From Marinobacter orientalis (GTDB lineage Bacteria > Pseudomonadota > Gammaproteobacteria > Pseudomonadales > Oleiphilaceae): 64,000 nt of DNA. The stretch's first letter is position 1. Each line of letters opens with the position of its first letter. The notes beneath the pieces were generated by a model. It was given only the letters and a program-made list of their open reading frames with translations, ran no database searches and had not been told where the DNA came from. The stretch spans positions 806,001 to 870,000 of the forward strand of contig NZ_SRZX01000001.1 of the NCBI RefSeq assembly GCF_004792665.1, written 5' to 3'. Below are positions 44,786-54,345 of this stretch, piece after piece. The position numbers and the translations under genes are program-made.

Positions 44786-45190
44786 ATGACCGCGCTCGAT
44801 GACGACAGGCCCATGCCCAGAGGCGAACTGGTAATCCAGGTAATCCCCCTGCCCTCCGACACCAACCCCAACGGCGATGTGTTCGCCGGCTGGCTGGTCA
44901 AACAGATGGACATGGCGGCTGCCACCATGGCGGGGCGAATTTCCCAGGGCCGTAACGCCACGGTTGCCATGGACAGAATGGAGTTTCTCTCCCCGCTGCG
45001 GGTAGGCTCCCAGGTCGGCTGTTACGGGGAACTGGTCGAGGTGGGCCGCAGCTCAATGAAAATCAACATTGAAGTCTGGACCCTGGACCGCACGGCAAAA
45101 GCCCCTCGCAAGGTAACGGAAGGGCTTTTTGTCTATGTGGCGATTGACGAACATGGCCGCATCCGGGAAGTGCCTGCGCAGACGGAGTGA
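44786..45190 (+). CDS. Acyl-CoA thioesterase, YciA type
   Basis: A 134-residue hotdog-fold thioesterase that hydrolyses acyl-CoA to free acid and CoA. The start RGELVIQVIPLPSDTNPNGDVFAGWLVKQMD contains the catalytic Asn-x-x-Gly-x-x-Phe-x-Gly-Trp arrangement of the YciA/BACH family, with an Asp in the following helix (MDMAAATMAG). Substrate length preference is unknown. It is divergent from pstS with nearly 200 bases between, and appears to stand alone. Confidence 0.85.
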   Translation: MTALDDDRPMPRGELVIQVIPLPSDTNPNGDVFAGWLVKQMDMAAATMAGRISQGRNATVAMDRMEFLSPLRVGSQVGCYGELVEVGRSSMKINIEVWTLDRTAKAPRKVTEGLFVYVAIDEHGRIREVPAQTE

Positions 45191-45255
45191 AGGATAGCGG
45201 CCCGCCTTGAGTGGTTGCCAGGACTGTCCAGGTCGCCCCGGAAATTATCCGCGCT

Positions 45256-46257
45256 TCACTGAACGGATTGCCAGCCATGCAACAGACGGGCGTAATTCAG
45301 CCGCTCCCAGGCCCCGGCATTGGGGGCATTATCCAGTGACAAAGCGCCGCGGGCTTCCGCCAGGTTGCGGTAGCCCATCGTTGACAGGCGCTGATTCAGT
45401 TCGCCAGTGATCCTGCCCAGCGCCGACGGTCCTTCCACCAACAGGGCCGAGACCAGCTGCACGACCGTGGCGCCGGACAGAATGGCCTTGGTGGCATCAT
45501 CACCGCTGTGAACACCGCCGGACGCTGCCATTTCCAGACCGGTACGATTGAACAGCATCGCCATTCCATGCAGCCGCAGGGGCAGCTCGGCGTTGCTGGA
45601 TAGCACCACTTCCCGGCTCAGCTCCAGTTCATCCAGGTCCATATCCGGCTGATAGAAGCGGTTGAACAGCACCAGCCCCCTGGCCCCGGCTGCTTCCACC
45701 CCGGCCACAAAAGCCGGTAGCGCAGAGTAGAATGAGGACAGCTTGACGCTGACCGGGATGGTGACCTGCTCCACCACCGAGCGCACCACCTCGAGCTGGC
45801 GCTGTTCCAGGGTGGCGGCAGTGTCAGAAGGATCCATGGCCAAGTCGTAAAGGTTCAGTTCAATGGCCGCCGCGCCGGCATCTTCAAGCTCCCGGGCATG
45901 TTGCGTCCAGCCACCGGAAGAAATGCCGTTTAGCGAGGCAATTACCGGAACATCCAGGGCGTCCTGCAGCAGATCCAGGCGTTTTAGATAACTGCCGGAG
46001 CCCATTTCAAACACGTCGGATTCGGGGAAGAACGAACGCGCCTCGGCATCCATGTTGATGCGGGAATCGATAAAATGATGGGCCGCCATCTGCTCCGCCA
46101 CCAGCTGTTCCTCAAACAGCGAATGCATCACGACAGCGCCGGCACCCGCCCCTACACAGGCTTTCAGTGCCTCCAGGTCATCGGTCAGCGGGCTGGCGCC
46201 CACCACCAGGGGCGAACGCAGGTCCAGCCCCAGCCATCGGGTTGTCAACTCAGTCAT
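45256..46257 (-). CDS. Dihydroorotate dehydrogenase-like flavoprotein
   Basis: A 333-residue FMN-dependent TIM barrel related to PyrD and to the PreA subunit of dihydropyrimidine dehydrogenase. Visible parts are LGLDLRSPLVVGASPLT at the start, the PVIASLNGISSGGW strand, IPVSVKLSSF with the FMN-contacting Lys, and MAASGGVHSGDDATKAILSGA for the phosphate site. The gene overlaps the last eight bases of the pyruvate:ferredoxin oxidoreductase, with GGAGG nine bases from the ATG. This close pairing suggests it uses reduced ferredoxin or feeds it. It is probably not the pyrimidine-pathway PyrD. Confidence 0.82.
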   Translation of the reverse strand: MTELTTRWLGLDLRSPLVVGASPLTDDLEALKACVGAGAGAVVMHSLFEEQLVAEQMAAHHFIDSRINMDAEARSFFPESDVFEMGSGSYLKRLDLLQDALDVPVIASLNGISSGGWTQHARELEDAGAAAIELNLYDLAMDPSDTAATLEQRQLEVVRSVVEQVTIPVSVKLSSFYSALPAFVAGVEAAGARGLVLFNRFYQPDMDLDELELSREVVLSSNAELPLRLHGMAMLFNRTGLEMAASGGVHSGDDATKAILSGATVVQLVSALLVEGPSALGRITGELNQRLSTMGYRNLAEARGALSLDNAPNAGAWERLNYARLLHGWQSVQ

Positions 46258-49200
46258 GACGGTCGCCCTCCTTGTGATCGGACTCCGGGTATTCATGGGC
46301 CTCAAAGTGGATGCCCGCCAGCTGCATATACAGCTCGCGCTGCTCCTTCGCCGCTTCGCTGGCCGCTGCCACCAGTTGCTCGTACCTTTCAGGATCCCGC
46401 AATTCCAGCATGCGGAAGCGGGCCTCCTCCTGCATATAGGTTTTCATCGGCACCTTCTGGCGCACGGAATCCAGTTGCAGGGGTGGCAGACCTTCGTGAA
46501 TACGCCGGGGATCAAACCGGTAAAGTGGCCAGGCCCAGCTGTCCACCGCCCGGCGCTGCTGGGCGGGCGAGTGCACCAGGTCATAACCATGGGCAATACA
46601 GGGGCTGTGGGCAATGATCAGTGCCGGACCGTCAAAGCTTTCCGCTTCCTGCAAGGCTTTGGTGGTCTGATTGCTGTGGGACTGCATGGCAATCTGGGCC
46701 ACGTAAACATGACCATAGCTCATGGCCAGCAGGCCCAGGTCCTTCTTCCGGGTTTCCTTGCCGGCGGCGGCAAACTTGGCAACCGCGCCCATCGGTGTGG
46801 CCTTCGATTGCTGGCCGCCGGTGTTGGAGTATACCTCGGTATCCAGCACCAGCAGCTTGAGATTCTGGCCCGACGCCAGGGCATGGTCCAGGCCGCCATA
46901 GCCGATGTCATAGGCCCAGCCATCACCGCCGATCACCCATACGCTTTTCGGGCAAAGCTCGTCGGCCAGGCTGGCCAGTTCCTGCGCGCCGGGCCCCTGC
47001 TGGTCCCCCAGCCAGTCGCGCAATTCGCTGACCGCTTCCCTGCGTTGCGCCATGGCAGTTTCATCCAGGGTTGTACAGGGTCTGGTCAAACGACGGTAAA
47101 GCTCCGGAGAAAGACTCGCTTTCATATCCTCCAGCAACTGGCGGGCGCGGCCTACCAGTTTGTTCAGACCCATTCGCATACCCAGGCCCAGTTCGGCAGC
47201 GTCTTCAAACAGCGAGTTGTTCCAGGTCGGCCCCCGGCCATCCGCATTCACCGTGTAAGGGGTGGTGGGCAGGTTACCGCCATAGATGGAGGAACAGCCG
47301 GTGGCATTGGCAATCAACAGACGGTCACCCAGCAGTTGGGTCAGCAGGCGGATGTAGGGTGTCTCGCCACAGCCTGAGCAGGCGCCGGAATACTCGAACA
47401 GTGGAATCAGCAGTGGTAGTGACTTGAAGTCCCGGGGAATGCGGTTCCGGGGCACATCCGGCAGGCTGCGCAGGAACGCCAGGTTTTCCGCCTCGGCCTC
47501 CCGGTGCTCCTCCAGCGGCTGCATGTTGATGGCCTTGCGTTTGGGCCGGGTGCGGTCTTTTGCGGGGCACACCTCCACACACAAACCGCAGCCAGTGCAA
47601 TCTTCCGGCGCGACCTGCAACCGGTAATCCAGGCCTTCCAGTTCCGGGGTATGGGTCTCGGGTACGGCCTCGAAGGAGCTGGGGGCACCCTTGCCAGCCT
47701 CGGGCTCAAACACCTTGCTGATAATTGCGGTGTGGGGGCAGATCATTGTGCAGAAGTTGCACTGGACACAGAGGTCGGGCTCCCAGACCGGAATCTCCAG
47801 GGCAATACCGCGTTTCTCGTACTGACTGGTTCCGGTCGGCCAGGTACCGTCCGCCGGAAAGGCACTGACCGGCAGTCTGTCGCCCTGGCCGTCCATCAGC
47901 AGACGGGTGACTTTCTGCACGAAGTCCGGCGCATCCACCGGAACTCTTGACGGCCGGGTGTGGGTCGCGGTCACCTCGCCCGGCACAGTGACTTCATGCA
48001 AATTCGCCAGAGCCGAATCCACCGCTTCGACGTTGCGACGGACCACCTCCGGCCCGCGCCGGCCCCAGGTCTGGCGAATGGATTCCTTGATCCGGGCGAT
48101 GGCCTCATCACGGGGCAGGATGTCGGCCAGAGCGAAGAAACACACCTGCATGACCGTGTTGATACGTCGCTCCAGCCCGGCCTTTTCCGCCACCTCGGCG
48201 GCATCAATCACGAACAGACGGGCCTTGCGCTCAACCAGTACCCGTTGCGCTTCCACGGATAACCGATCCCAGACCTGATCCGCGGGCCAGGGCACATTGA
48301 GCAGCACCGTGGCACCCGGAGCTGCATGCTCGAGGATATCAAACCGTTCCAGAAACTGCGGCGCATGGACCGCCACAAACTGGGCCTGGCGGATCTGATA
48401 GCTCGAACGGATCGGTAGTGGCCCGAAGCGCAGATGCGATACGGTGGTGGCTCCGGATTTTTTGGAATCGTAGACAAAATGGCCCTGGGCAAAGAGGTCC
48501 GTGCCCTCGCCGAGGATCCTGATGCTGGACTTGTTGCTGCTGACCGTACCATCAGCCCCCAGGCCAAAGAACAGGGCACGACGTGTTTGTGGTGACTCGA
48601 TGTCCAGTTCGCTGTCCACGTCAAGAGACAGGTGGGTGACGTCGTCGCGAACCCCCACGGTGAAGCGGGTTTTCGCTGAAGGCTCTTCTAACTGCGCAAA
48701 GACCGCACAGACCATCGCCGGGGTGAATTCCCGCGAGGACAGGCCGTAACGCCCACCTATCAGCCGAGGCAGAATTTCCCGCTCGCCACGGCTATAGGCT
48801 TCCATCAATCCAGCGCTGACCTCCAGCAACAGCGGCTCGCCCTGGGCGCCAGGCTCCTTGGTACGGTCCAGTACCGCCAGATGTTTCACGGTATCGGGCA
48901 GCGCCTGCAGAAAACGGTCAGTGGCAAAGGGCCGGAACAGACGTACCTTGAGAACGCCGACCTTTTCCTCCTGCGCCATCAGCCACTCCACGGTTTCATG
49001 GGCGCACTCGGCGCCGGAACCCATCAGAATGACGACCCGCTCCGCCTGCGGATGGCCCACGTAATCGAACAACCGGTAATGGCGACCGGTGATTTCGGCA
49101 AACCGCCCCATGACGGCTTCCAGACGCTCCGGAAATGCCTGATAGAACGGATTGGTGGCTTCCCGTGACTGGAAGAAGGCATCCGGGTTCTGGGAGGTAC

Positions 49201-49843
49201 CCCGCACCACCGGCCGGTCCGGCGTCATCCGGCGGTTGCGGTGAGCCTCCACCGCCTGGTGAGACACCAGTGCCTGCAAGTCTTCATCACTCAGTGCGAC
49301 AATCTTGTCAATTTCATGGGAGGTGCGGAAACCGTCGAAGAAGTGCATCACCGGAATCCGGCTCTCCAGGGTCACAGCGTGGCCAATGGCGGCAAGGTCC
49401 TGGGCTTCCTGCACCGAGCCCGAGGCCAGCAACGCAAAACCCGTACCCCGGGCGCACATCACATCGGAGTGGTCACAGAAAATCGAAAGGGCATGGGTCG
49501 CAACACTACGGGCGGCCACGTGCATGCAAAAAGGCGACAGCTCTCCGGCAATCTTGAACAGGTTGGGCAGCATCAGCAGCAGCCCCTGGGAAGCGGTGAA
49601 CGTGGTCACCAGCGAGCCCGCCTGCAGAGCGCCATGCATCGCGCCCGCGGCACCGGCTTCGGACTGCATTTCCACCACACCGGGCACCTGGCCCCAGAGG
49701 TTGGGTTTGCCCAGGACAGCCCAGTCATCCGCATGCTCACCCATCACCGACGCCGGGGTGATCGGGTAGATGGCAATGGTTTCGCTCAGTCGATAGGCCA
49801 CCGAGGCCACAGCCTCATTGCCATCCAGGGTATGAAACGCCAT
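46250..49843 (-). CDS. nifJ: Pyruvate:ferredoxin (flavodoxin) oxidoreductase, single-chain
   Basis: The 1197-residue enzyme converts pyruvate and CoA to acetyl-CoA and CO2 and reduces ferredoxin or flavodoxin. All domains of the fused form are present in order: the pyrimidine-binding domain (YPITPASVMGEHAD), a transketolase-C-like domain, the gamma domain, two ferredoxin clusters (CVQCNFCTMICPH and CTGCGLCVEVCP), and the ThDP domain with YSGACSGCGETPY and GGDGWAYDIGYGG, which also ligates the third cluster. The ATG has AAGGAG eight bases upstream; a GTG three codons earlier is rejected. This enzyme is usual in anaerobes but known in some aerobic marine gammaproteobacteria. Confidence 0.93.
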   Translation of the reverse strand: MAFHTLDGNEAVASVAYRLSETIAIYPITPASVMGEHADDWAVLGKPNLWGQVPGVVEMQSEAGAAGAMHGALQAGSLVTTFTASQGLLLMLPNLFKIAGELSPFCMHVAARSVATHALSIFCDHSDVMCARGTGFALLASGSVQEAQDLAAIGHAVTLESRIPVMHFFDGFRTSHEIDKIVALSDEDLQALVSHQAVEAHRNRRMTPDRPVVRGTSQNPDAFFQSREATNPFYQAFPERLEAVMGRFAEITGRHYRLFDYVGHPQAERVVILMGSGAECAHETVEWLMAQEEKVGVLKVRLFRPFATDRFLQALPDTVKHLAVLDRTKEPGAQGEPLLLEVSAGLMEAYSRGEREILPRLIGGRYGLSSREFTPAMVCAVFAQLEEPSAKTRFTVGVRDDVTHLSLDVDSELDIESPQTRRALFFGLGADGTVSSNKSSIRILGEGTDLFAQGHFVYDSKKSGATTVSHLRFGPLPIRSSYQIRQAQFVAVHAPQFLERFDILEHAAPGATVLLNVPWPADQVWDRLSVEAQRVLVERKARLFVIDAAEVAEKAGLERRINTVMQVCFFALADILPRDEAIARIKESIRQTWGRRGPEVVRRNVEAVDSALANLHEVTVPGEVTATHTRPSRVPVDAPDFVQKVTRLLMDGQGDRLPVSAFPADGTWPTGTSQYEKRGIALEIPVWEPDLCVQCNFCTMICPHTAIISKVFEPEAGKGAPSSFEAVPETHTPELEGLDYRLQVAPEDCTGCGLCVEVCPAKDRTRPKRKAINMQPLEEHREAEAENLAFLRSLPDVPRNRIPRDFKSLPLLIPLFEYSGACSGCGETPYIRLLTQLLGDRLLIANATGCSSIYGGNLPTTPYTVNADGRGPTWNNSLFEDAAELGLGMRMGLNKLVGRARQLLEDMKASLSPELYRRLTRPCTTLDETAMAQRREAVSELRDWLGDQQGPGAQELASLADELCPKSVWVIGGDGWAYDIGYGGLDHALASGQNLKLLVLDTEVYSNTGGQQSKATPMGAVAKFAAAGKETRKKDLGLLAMSYGHVYVAQIAMQSHSNQTTKALQEAESFDGPALIIAHSPCIAHGYDLVHSPAQQRRAVDSWAWPLYRFDPRRIHEGLPPLQLDSVRQKVPMKTYMQEEARFRMLELRDPERYEQLVAAASEAAKEQRELYMQLAGIHFEAHEYPESDHKEGDRHD

Positions 49844-49896
49844 CGCCACCACTCCTTGTCAGAACCGTCGGACTGTTCTGAGTCTAGGTGGCGCTC

Positions 49897-50802
49897 CTAA
49901 CAGCCGCAAGCGGTGGGACAGTTTGCCGCATAGGCCTCGCTCTCCTGTTGCAGCACTGTGTGATGGATGCCGAAACGCCCGTGCAGCATATCGGTAGCCA
50001 GCGTCAGCAGCCGATCGTTGTCGCGGTCACCCGGGGCCAGGACCAGATGAGCCGTGATGGCATTTTCCCGGGTACTCATGGCCCAGACATGGAGATCGTG
50101 AACGGACACCACACCGGGCAGTTCCAGCAGCGCTTCCTGCACCTCGGTCAGATCAATGCCCTCCGGCACGCCATCAAATAACAGGTGCAGTGAGTGCCTG
50201 AACAGTGACCAGGTGCCCATCACAATCACCAGCGCAATCACCAGGCTCATGACCGGGTCAATCCAGCCCCAGCCCTGCCACAGATAGATGGCACCGGCAA
50301 CTACCACTCCCAGAGACACCAGTGCATCGGCCGCCATATGCAGGAACGCGCCGCGGATATTGAGGTCGCCTTCGCTGCCTGCCAGGAACAGCCAGGCGGT
50401 CACCGCATTGATCACCACGCCGATACCGGCAACCACCATAACGGTGCCGGCGGCCACCGGAGATGGCGCCTGCAGACGCTCAAATGCCTCCCACGCAAGG
50501 GAGCCCATGGCCACAAGCAGTATCACCGCATTGGCAAAGCTGGCCAGGATCGACCCCTTGCGCCAGCCATAGCTGTGACGCAGGTTGGGATTCAACTGCG
50601 CCGCGCCAAACGCCGCCCACGCCAGCAGCAGGCCACCCACATCACTGAGGTTATGGGCCGCATCCGCCAGCAGGGCCAGCGATCCCGCCTGCCAGCCGTA
50701 AAAGGCCTCGATTACCACGAAGACCACGTTCAGCGTCACCCCGATGGCAAATGCTCTGCCAAAGTGTCGGGGTGCGTGATTATGCTGGTGAGCGCCAGAC
50801 AT
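49897..50802 (-). CDS. Cation diffusion facilitator, zinc type
   Basis: A 301-residue proton-driven metal exporter of the inner membrane. The TM2 site is DAAHNLSD (Asp47, His50, Asp54) and the TM5 site HMAADALVS (His and Asp), the two-His two-Asp pattern of zinc/cadmium/cobalt CDF proteins such as CzcD and ZitB. A His-rich N-terminus (GAHQHNHAPRH) and a C-terminal CPTACGC tail may bind metal. The cytoplasmic domain (VVSVHDLHVWAMS) is intact. It follows the thiolase gene by 27 bases and precedes nifJ by 53 bases. Confidence 0.9.
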   Translation of the reverse strand: MSGAHQHNHAPRHFGRAFAIGVTLNVVFVVIEAFYGWQAGSLALLADAAHNLSDVGGLLLAWAAFGAAQLNPNLRHSYGWRKGSILASFANAVILLVAMGSLAWEAFERLQAPSPVAAGTVMVVAGIGVVINAVTAWLFLAGSEGDLNIRGAFLHMAADALVSLGVVVAGAIYLWQGWGWIDPVMSLVIALVIVMGTWSLFRHSLHLLFDGVPEGIDLTEVQEALLELPGVVSVHDLHVWAMSTRENAITAHLVLAPGDRDNDRLLTLATDMLHGRFGIHHTVLQQESEAYAANCPTACGC

Positions 50803-50829
50803 TCATTACACACCCAAAAGCCATTTCGG

Positions 50830-52014
50830 TCAGATCACCTCAAGTGCCAGGGCAATGCCCTGCCCGCCACCAATGCAAAGGGTTACGATACCCCGCCGTA
50901 AACCATCACGCTTCATCGAGTGCAACAGCCGGGTTGTCAGTATCGCACCAGTTGCACCGATGGGATGACCATGGGCAATGGCACCGCCTTCGACGTTGAC
51001 GATATCTTCAGCAAAACCGATCTCGCGAAGGCAGGCCAGGGAGATGGCGGCAAAGGCCTCGTTAATTTCCACGCGATCAACGTCGGATACTTTCCAGCCT
51101 GCCCTTGCCAGGGCCTGGTTCACAGCCGGCACCGGTCCTATTCCGAAGTATTCCGGCTCCACCGCAGCCACGCCAAAGCTGACCAGCCGCGCAACCGGCG
51201 CCAGACCTTTCTGCTCGGCCCAGCTCCGCTCGGCGACGACCATCGCTGCAGACGCGCTGTTAAGACCCGGCGCATTGCCGGCAGTGATCGTACCTTCCTT
51301 GCGAAAGGCCGGGCGCAAACGGGCCAGGGATTCGACGGTGGTATCCGGGCGATTGTGCTCATCCTGCTGGAAACGCATTACGCCCTTGCGACCAGGCACT
51401 TCCACAGCCGCAATTTCGTCCTCGAACAACCCTTTTGCCTGGGCTTCGGAGAACCGCTGTTGCGAGCGAAGTGCCCAGCGGTCCTGGTCTTCCCGGGAAA
51501 TCTCATACCGGGCTACCAGATCCTCGGTGTGCCAGCCGGAATGCTCGCCGCTGAAGGCATCGTTCAGGCCATCCAGCAACATACTGTCATGGAGGACTGC
51601 GTCGCCCATTCGCGCGCCCCAGCGGCCCTGAGGGAGCACATAGGGTGCCCGGTCCATGTTTTCCATGCCACCGGCGACCGCGCAATCGGCAAAGCCGGCC
51701 CAGATATCCGTGGCAGCACTGGCAATGGCCTGAGCACCGGAACCACAGACGCGGTTGACCGTCAGCGCCGGCACATCCACAGGCAAGCCCCCGCCAACGC
51801 CTGCCTGACGGGCAGGGTTCATTTTTACGCCAGCCTGGATAACGTTCCCCATAACCAGGGAATCAACATTTTCCCCCGCCAATCCGGCCCTCGCCAGACT
51901 TTCACGGATAACCACAGCACCGAGGTCCGGTACTGATACATCTTTCAGACTGCCGCCGTATGTTCCTATTGCCGTCCTCACCGGACTGCACAACACCACA
52001 TCACGCTTGGTCAT
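50830..52014 (-). CDS. Thiolase (acetyl-CoA C-acetyltransferase family)
   Basis: A 394-residue thiolase with all catalytic motifs: the nucleophile Cys in NRVCGSGAQAI near residue 89, INEAFAAI, the His in GHPIGATGA near 349 and the second Cys in CIGGGQGIA near 379. Length and motifs fit both the biosynthetic acetyl-CoA acetyltransferases (AtoB/PhaA) and degradative thiolases; the direction cannot be read from sequence. No hydroxyacyl-CoA dehydrogenase neighbours it. It lies 96 bases downstream of arsJ on the same strand, probably just outside the arsenic island. Confidence 0.88.
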   Translation of the reverse strand: MTKRDVVLCSPVRTAIGTYGGSLKDVSVPDLGAVVIRESLARAGLAGENVDSLVMGNVIQAGVKMNPARQAGVGGGLPVDVPALTVNRVCGSGAQAIASAATDIWAGFADCAVAGGMENMDRAPYVLPQGRWGARMGDAVLHDSMLLDGLNDAFSGEHSGWHTEDLVARYEISREDQDRWALRSQQRFSEAQAKGLFEDEIAAVEVPGRKGVMRFQQDEHNRPDTTVESLARLRPAFRKEGTITAGNAPGLNSASAAMVVAERSWAEQKGLAPVARLVSFGVAAVEPEYFGIGPVPAVNQALARAGWKVSDVDRVEINEAFAAISLACLREIGFAEDIVNVEGGAIAHGHPIGATGAILTTRLLHSMKRDGLRRGIVTLCIGGGQGIALALEVI

Positions 52015-52110
52015 ATCCTGTCCTCCCTGGATGAATGTCTGCCGATTATTTCATAACCAATGGTCTTCATGCACGGCAGTACCTTGTTACAGCCAATAGG
52101 CAGTGCTCGT

Positions 52111-53304
52111 TCAGGCCGCAACGGGCCGCCTTTGCGGTAACATCATCGATAGCAGTGCGGCGGCCGCAACCAGTCCAGCGGATATCCACAAGCAGGCTTC
52201 CAGGCCATATGCCTGATATACCCATCCGGACAGAATGGTGCCAAGAAGGCGGCCGGCGGCATTGGACATATAATAGAAACCCACGTCCAGCGACACGCCA
52301 TCACCCCGGGCATAACTGACGATCAGGTAACTGTGCAAAGAGGAGTTAACGGCGAAAAGTACGCCGAACAGCAACAGGCCCCCGATAATCACAATCTGTG
52401 GCGACCAGCCCGCCATCAGTGCGATCGCAATCGCGGCGGGTATCAGCGCCAGGGCGCCAGCCCAGAGCACCGCATGCTGTTTGCCTTCCATATTGCCGGT
52501 AATGCGTGGCGCTATGGTCTGGATGAAGCCATAGCCGATGATCCAGATGGCCATGAAACCACCTACTTTCCAGAAATCCCAGCCAAACACTGTATGCAGG
52601 TAAACCGGCAGGGCCACCACAAACCACACGTCCCGGGCGCCAAACAGGAACATCCGCGCTGCAGACAGCACGTTGATAGCGCGGCTTTTCGACAGGATCT
52701 CACTGAACTTCGGTCTGGCCCTGCTCTTGCCCAACTCCTGCTTGAGCAGAAACAGACTTGCCAGCCAGACCAGCCCCAGGGCCACAGCCATAATGATCAC
52801 CGCGCCGGTGAAGCCCGCAGCCATCAGCAATACGCCACCGAGGAAGAACCCCACGCCCTTGAGGGTGTTCTTGGAGCCGGTGAGAATGGCGACCCATTTA
52901 TACAACGTGCCCTGTTGCTCATCCGGCACCAGCAACTTGATGCCGCTCTTGGCAGACATCTTGTTCAGATCCTTGGCAATGCCGGACATGGCCTGTGCGG
53001 CCATCACCCAGGGCACGGTGAGCATGGCGGCCGGCACCGCCAGCATGGCCAGCGCCACTATCTGCAGGAACAGCCCGATATTCATGGTGCGATTCAGTCC
53101 CATGCGGGCACCCAGATATCCGCCCACCAGGTTGGTCACCACTCCGAAGAACTCGTAGAAGATGAACAGCAGGGCAATTTCCAGGGGCGAGTAACCCAAC
53201 TGGTGGAAATGCAGCACCACCAGCATCCTCAGGGCACCATCGGTCAGGGTAAAGGCCCAGTAATTGCCGGTAATGACCAGGTACTGTCGGATGGCGGCGG
53301 TCAT
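52111..53304 (-). CDS. arsJ: Organoarsenical efflux MFS transporter ArsJ
   Basis: ArsJ exports 1-arseno-3-phosphoglycerate, which then falls apart outside to arsenate. The 397-residue protein is a 12-helix major facilitator. It begins with the ArsJ-like sequence YLVITGNYWAFTLTDGALRMLVVLHF and contains KDLNKMSAKSGIKLL in the central loop. Assignment rests on this sequence and on the GAPDH gene one base upstream, the diagnostic pair for this pathway. It is the last gene of the minus-strand arsenic arm. Confidence 0.92.
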   Translation of the reverse strand: MTAAIRQYLVITGNYWAFTLTDGALRMLVVLHFHQLGYSPLEIALLFIFYEFFGVVTNLVGGYLGARMGLNRTMNIGLFLQIVALAMLAVPAAMLTVPWVMAAQAMSGIAKDLNKMSAKSGIKLLVPDEQQGTLYKWVAILTGSKNTLKGVGFFLGGVLLMAAGFTGAVIIMAVALGLVWLASLFLLKQELGKSRARPKFSEILSKSRAINVLSAARMFLFGARDVWFVVALPVYLHTVFGWDFWKVGGFMAIWIIGYGFIQTIAPRITGNMEGKQHAVLWAGALALIPAAIAIALMAGWSPQIVIIGGLLLFGVLFAVNSSLHSYLIVSYARGDGVSLDVGFYYMSNAAGRLLGTILSGWVYQAYGLEACLWISAGLVAAAALLSMMLPQRRPVAA

Positions 53305-53305
53305 A

Positions 53306-54301
53306 TCAGGCGGAACCTACCCGGCGCGCCAGTTCGACGGTGCGATTGGCGTAGCCCCACTCGTTGTCGTACCAGGCGTAGATTTTCACCTGGGTGCCGT
53401 TGACCACCAGGGTGGACAGGGCATCGACAATGGACGAGCGCGGGTCGGTTTTATAGTCGATAGACACCAGCGGACGCTCTTCGTAGCCCAGAATATCCTT
53501 CAGCTCCCCCTCGGCCGCCTCTTTCAGTAACTGGTTCACCGCATCGCGGTCTGTCGGCGTTTCTACTTCAAACACGCAATCGGTCAATGAAGCATTGGTC
53601 AGCGGCACTCGCACCGCGTGGCCATCCAGCCGTCCTTTCAGTTCCGGGAAAATCTCGATGATCGCCGTGGCGGAACCGGTACTGGTCGGAATCAGCGAAC
53701 TGCCACAGGCTCGCGCCCGGCGCAGGTCCTTGTGGGGCGCATCGATAATGGTCTGGGTATTGGTCAGGCTGTGGATGGTGGTAATGGAGCCATGCCTGAT
53801 GCCCAGCTTTTCATGAATCACCTTCACTACCGGCGCCAGGCAGTTGGTGGTGCAGGAGGCGGCGGTGACGATGCGATCGCTGGCCGGGTCGAAAATGTTG
53901 TCGTTCACGCCCACCACGATGTTCTTGGCGCCTGCTTGTTTAACCGGAGCGGTTACAACTACGCGCTTCACCCCCTGCTCCAGGTAGCCCTGCAGAACCG
54001 CCACTTTCCTGTTGACACCGCTGGCTTCAATGACCAGGTCACAGCCGGACCAGTCGGTCTCTGCGATCGTCCTGTTAGCGGTCACGCGAATGCGCTGGTC
54101 CCCGATAACGATATCGTCGCCATCCGGATTGGCCTCGTGGCTCCAGCGACCGTGTACGCTGTCAAAGTTCAACAGGTGCGCCAGGGTGCCGGCGTCTGCG
54201 CCCGGATCGTTGATGGCGACAAATTCCATCTCCGGCCACCCCCAGGCGGCTCTCAGTGCCAGGCGGCCGATACGGCCAAATCCGTTGATTCCTACCTTCA
54301 T
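53306..54301 (-). CDS. Arsenate-linked glyceraldehyde-3-phosphate dehydrogenase
   Basis: A 331-residue GAPDH with NAD-binding [16 protein letters not shown], catalytic Cys150 (TAASCTTNC) and His177. With arsenate in place of phosphate, GAPDH makes 1-arseno-3-phosphoglycerate, the substrate of ArsJ. Its place between the ArsC-ArsR fusion and arsJ, with a single base before arsJ, marks it as the arsenic-dedicated paralogue rather than the glycolytic enzyme. Nothing in the active site visibly departs from ordinary GAPDH, so the specialisation is inferred from context. Confidence 0.92.
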   Translation of the reverse strand: MKVGINGFGRIGRLALRAAWGWPEMEFVAINDPGADAGTLAHLLNFDSVHGRWSHEANPDGDDIVIGDQRIRVTANRTIAETDWSGCDLVIEASGVNRKVAVLQGYLEQGVKRVVVTAPVKQAGAKNIVVGVNDNIFDPASDRIVTAASCTTNCLAPVVKVIHEKLGIRHGSITTIHSLTNTQTIIDAPHKDLRRARACGSSLIPTSTGSATAIIEIFPELKGRLDGHAVRVPLTNASLTDCVFEVETPTDRDAVNQLLKEAAEGELKDILGYEERPLVSIDYKTDPRSSIVDALSTLVVNGTQVKIYAWYDNEWGYANRTVELARRVGSA

Positions 54302-54345
54302 TTTTTGCTCCTGAATCCATCTTTAGTCTGTGCTGTGAAGCGACT

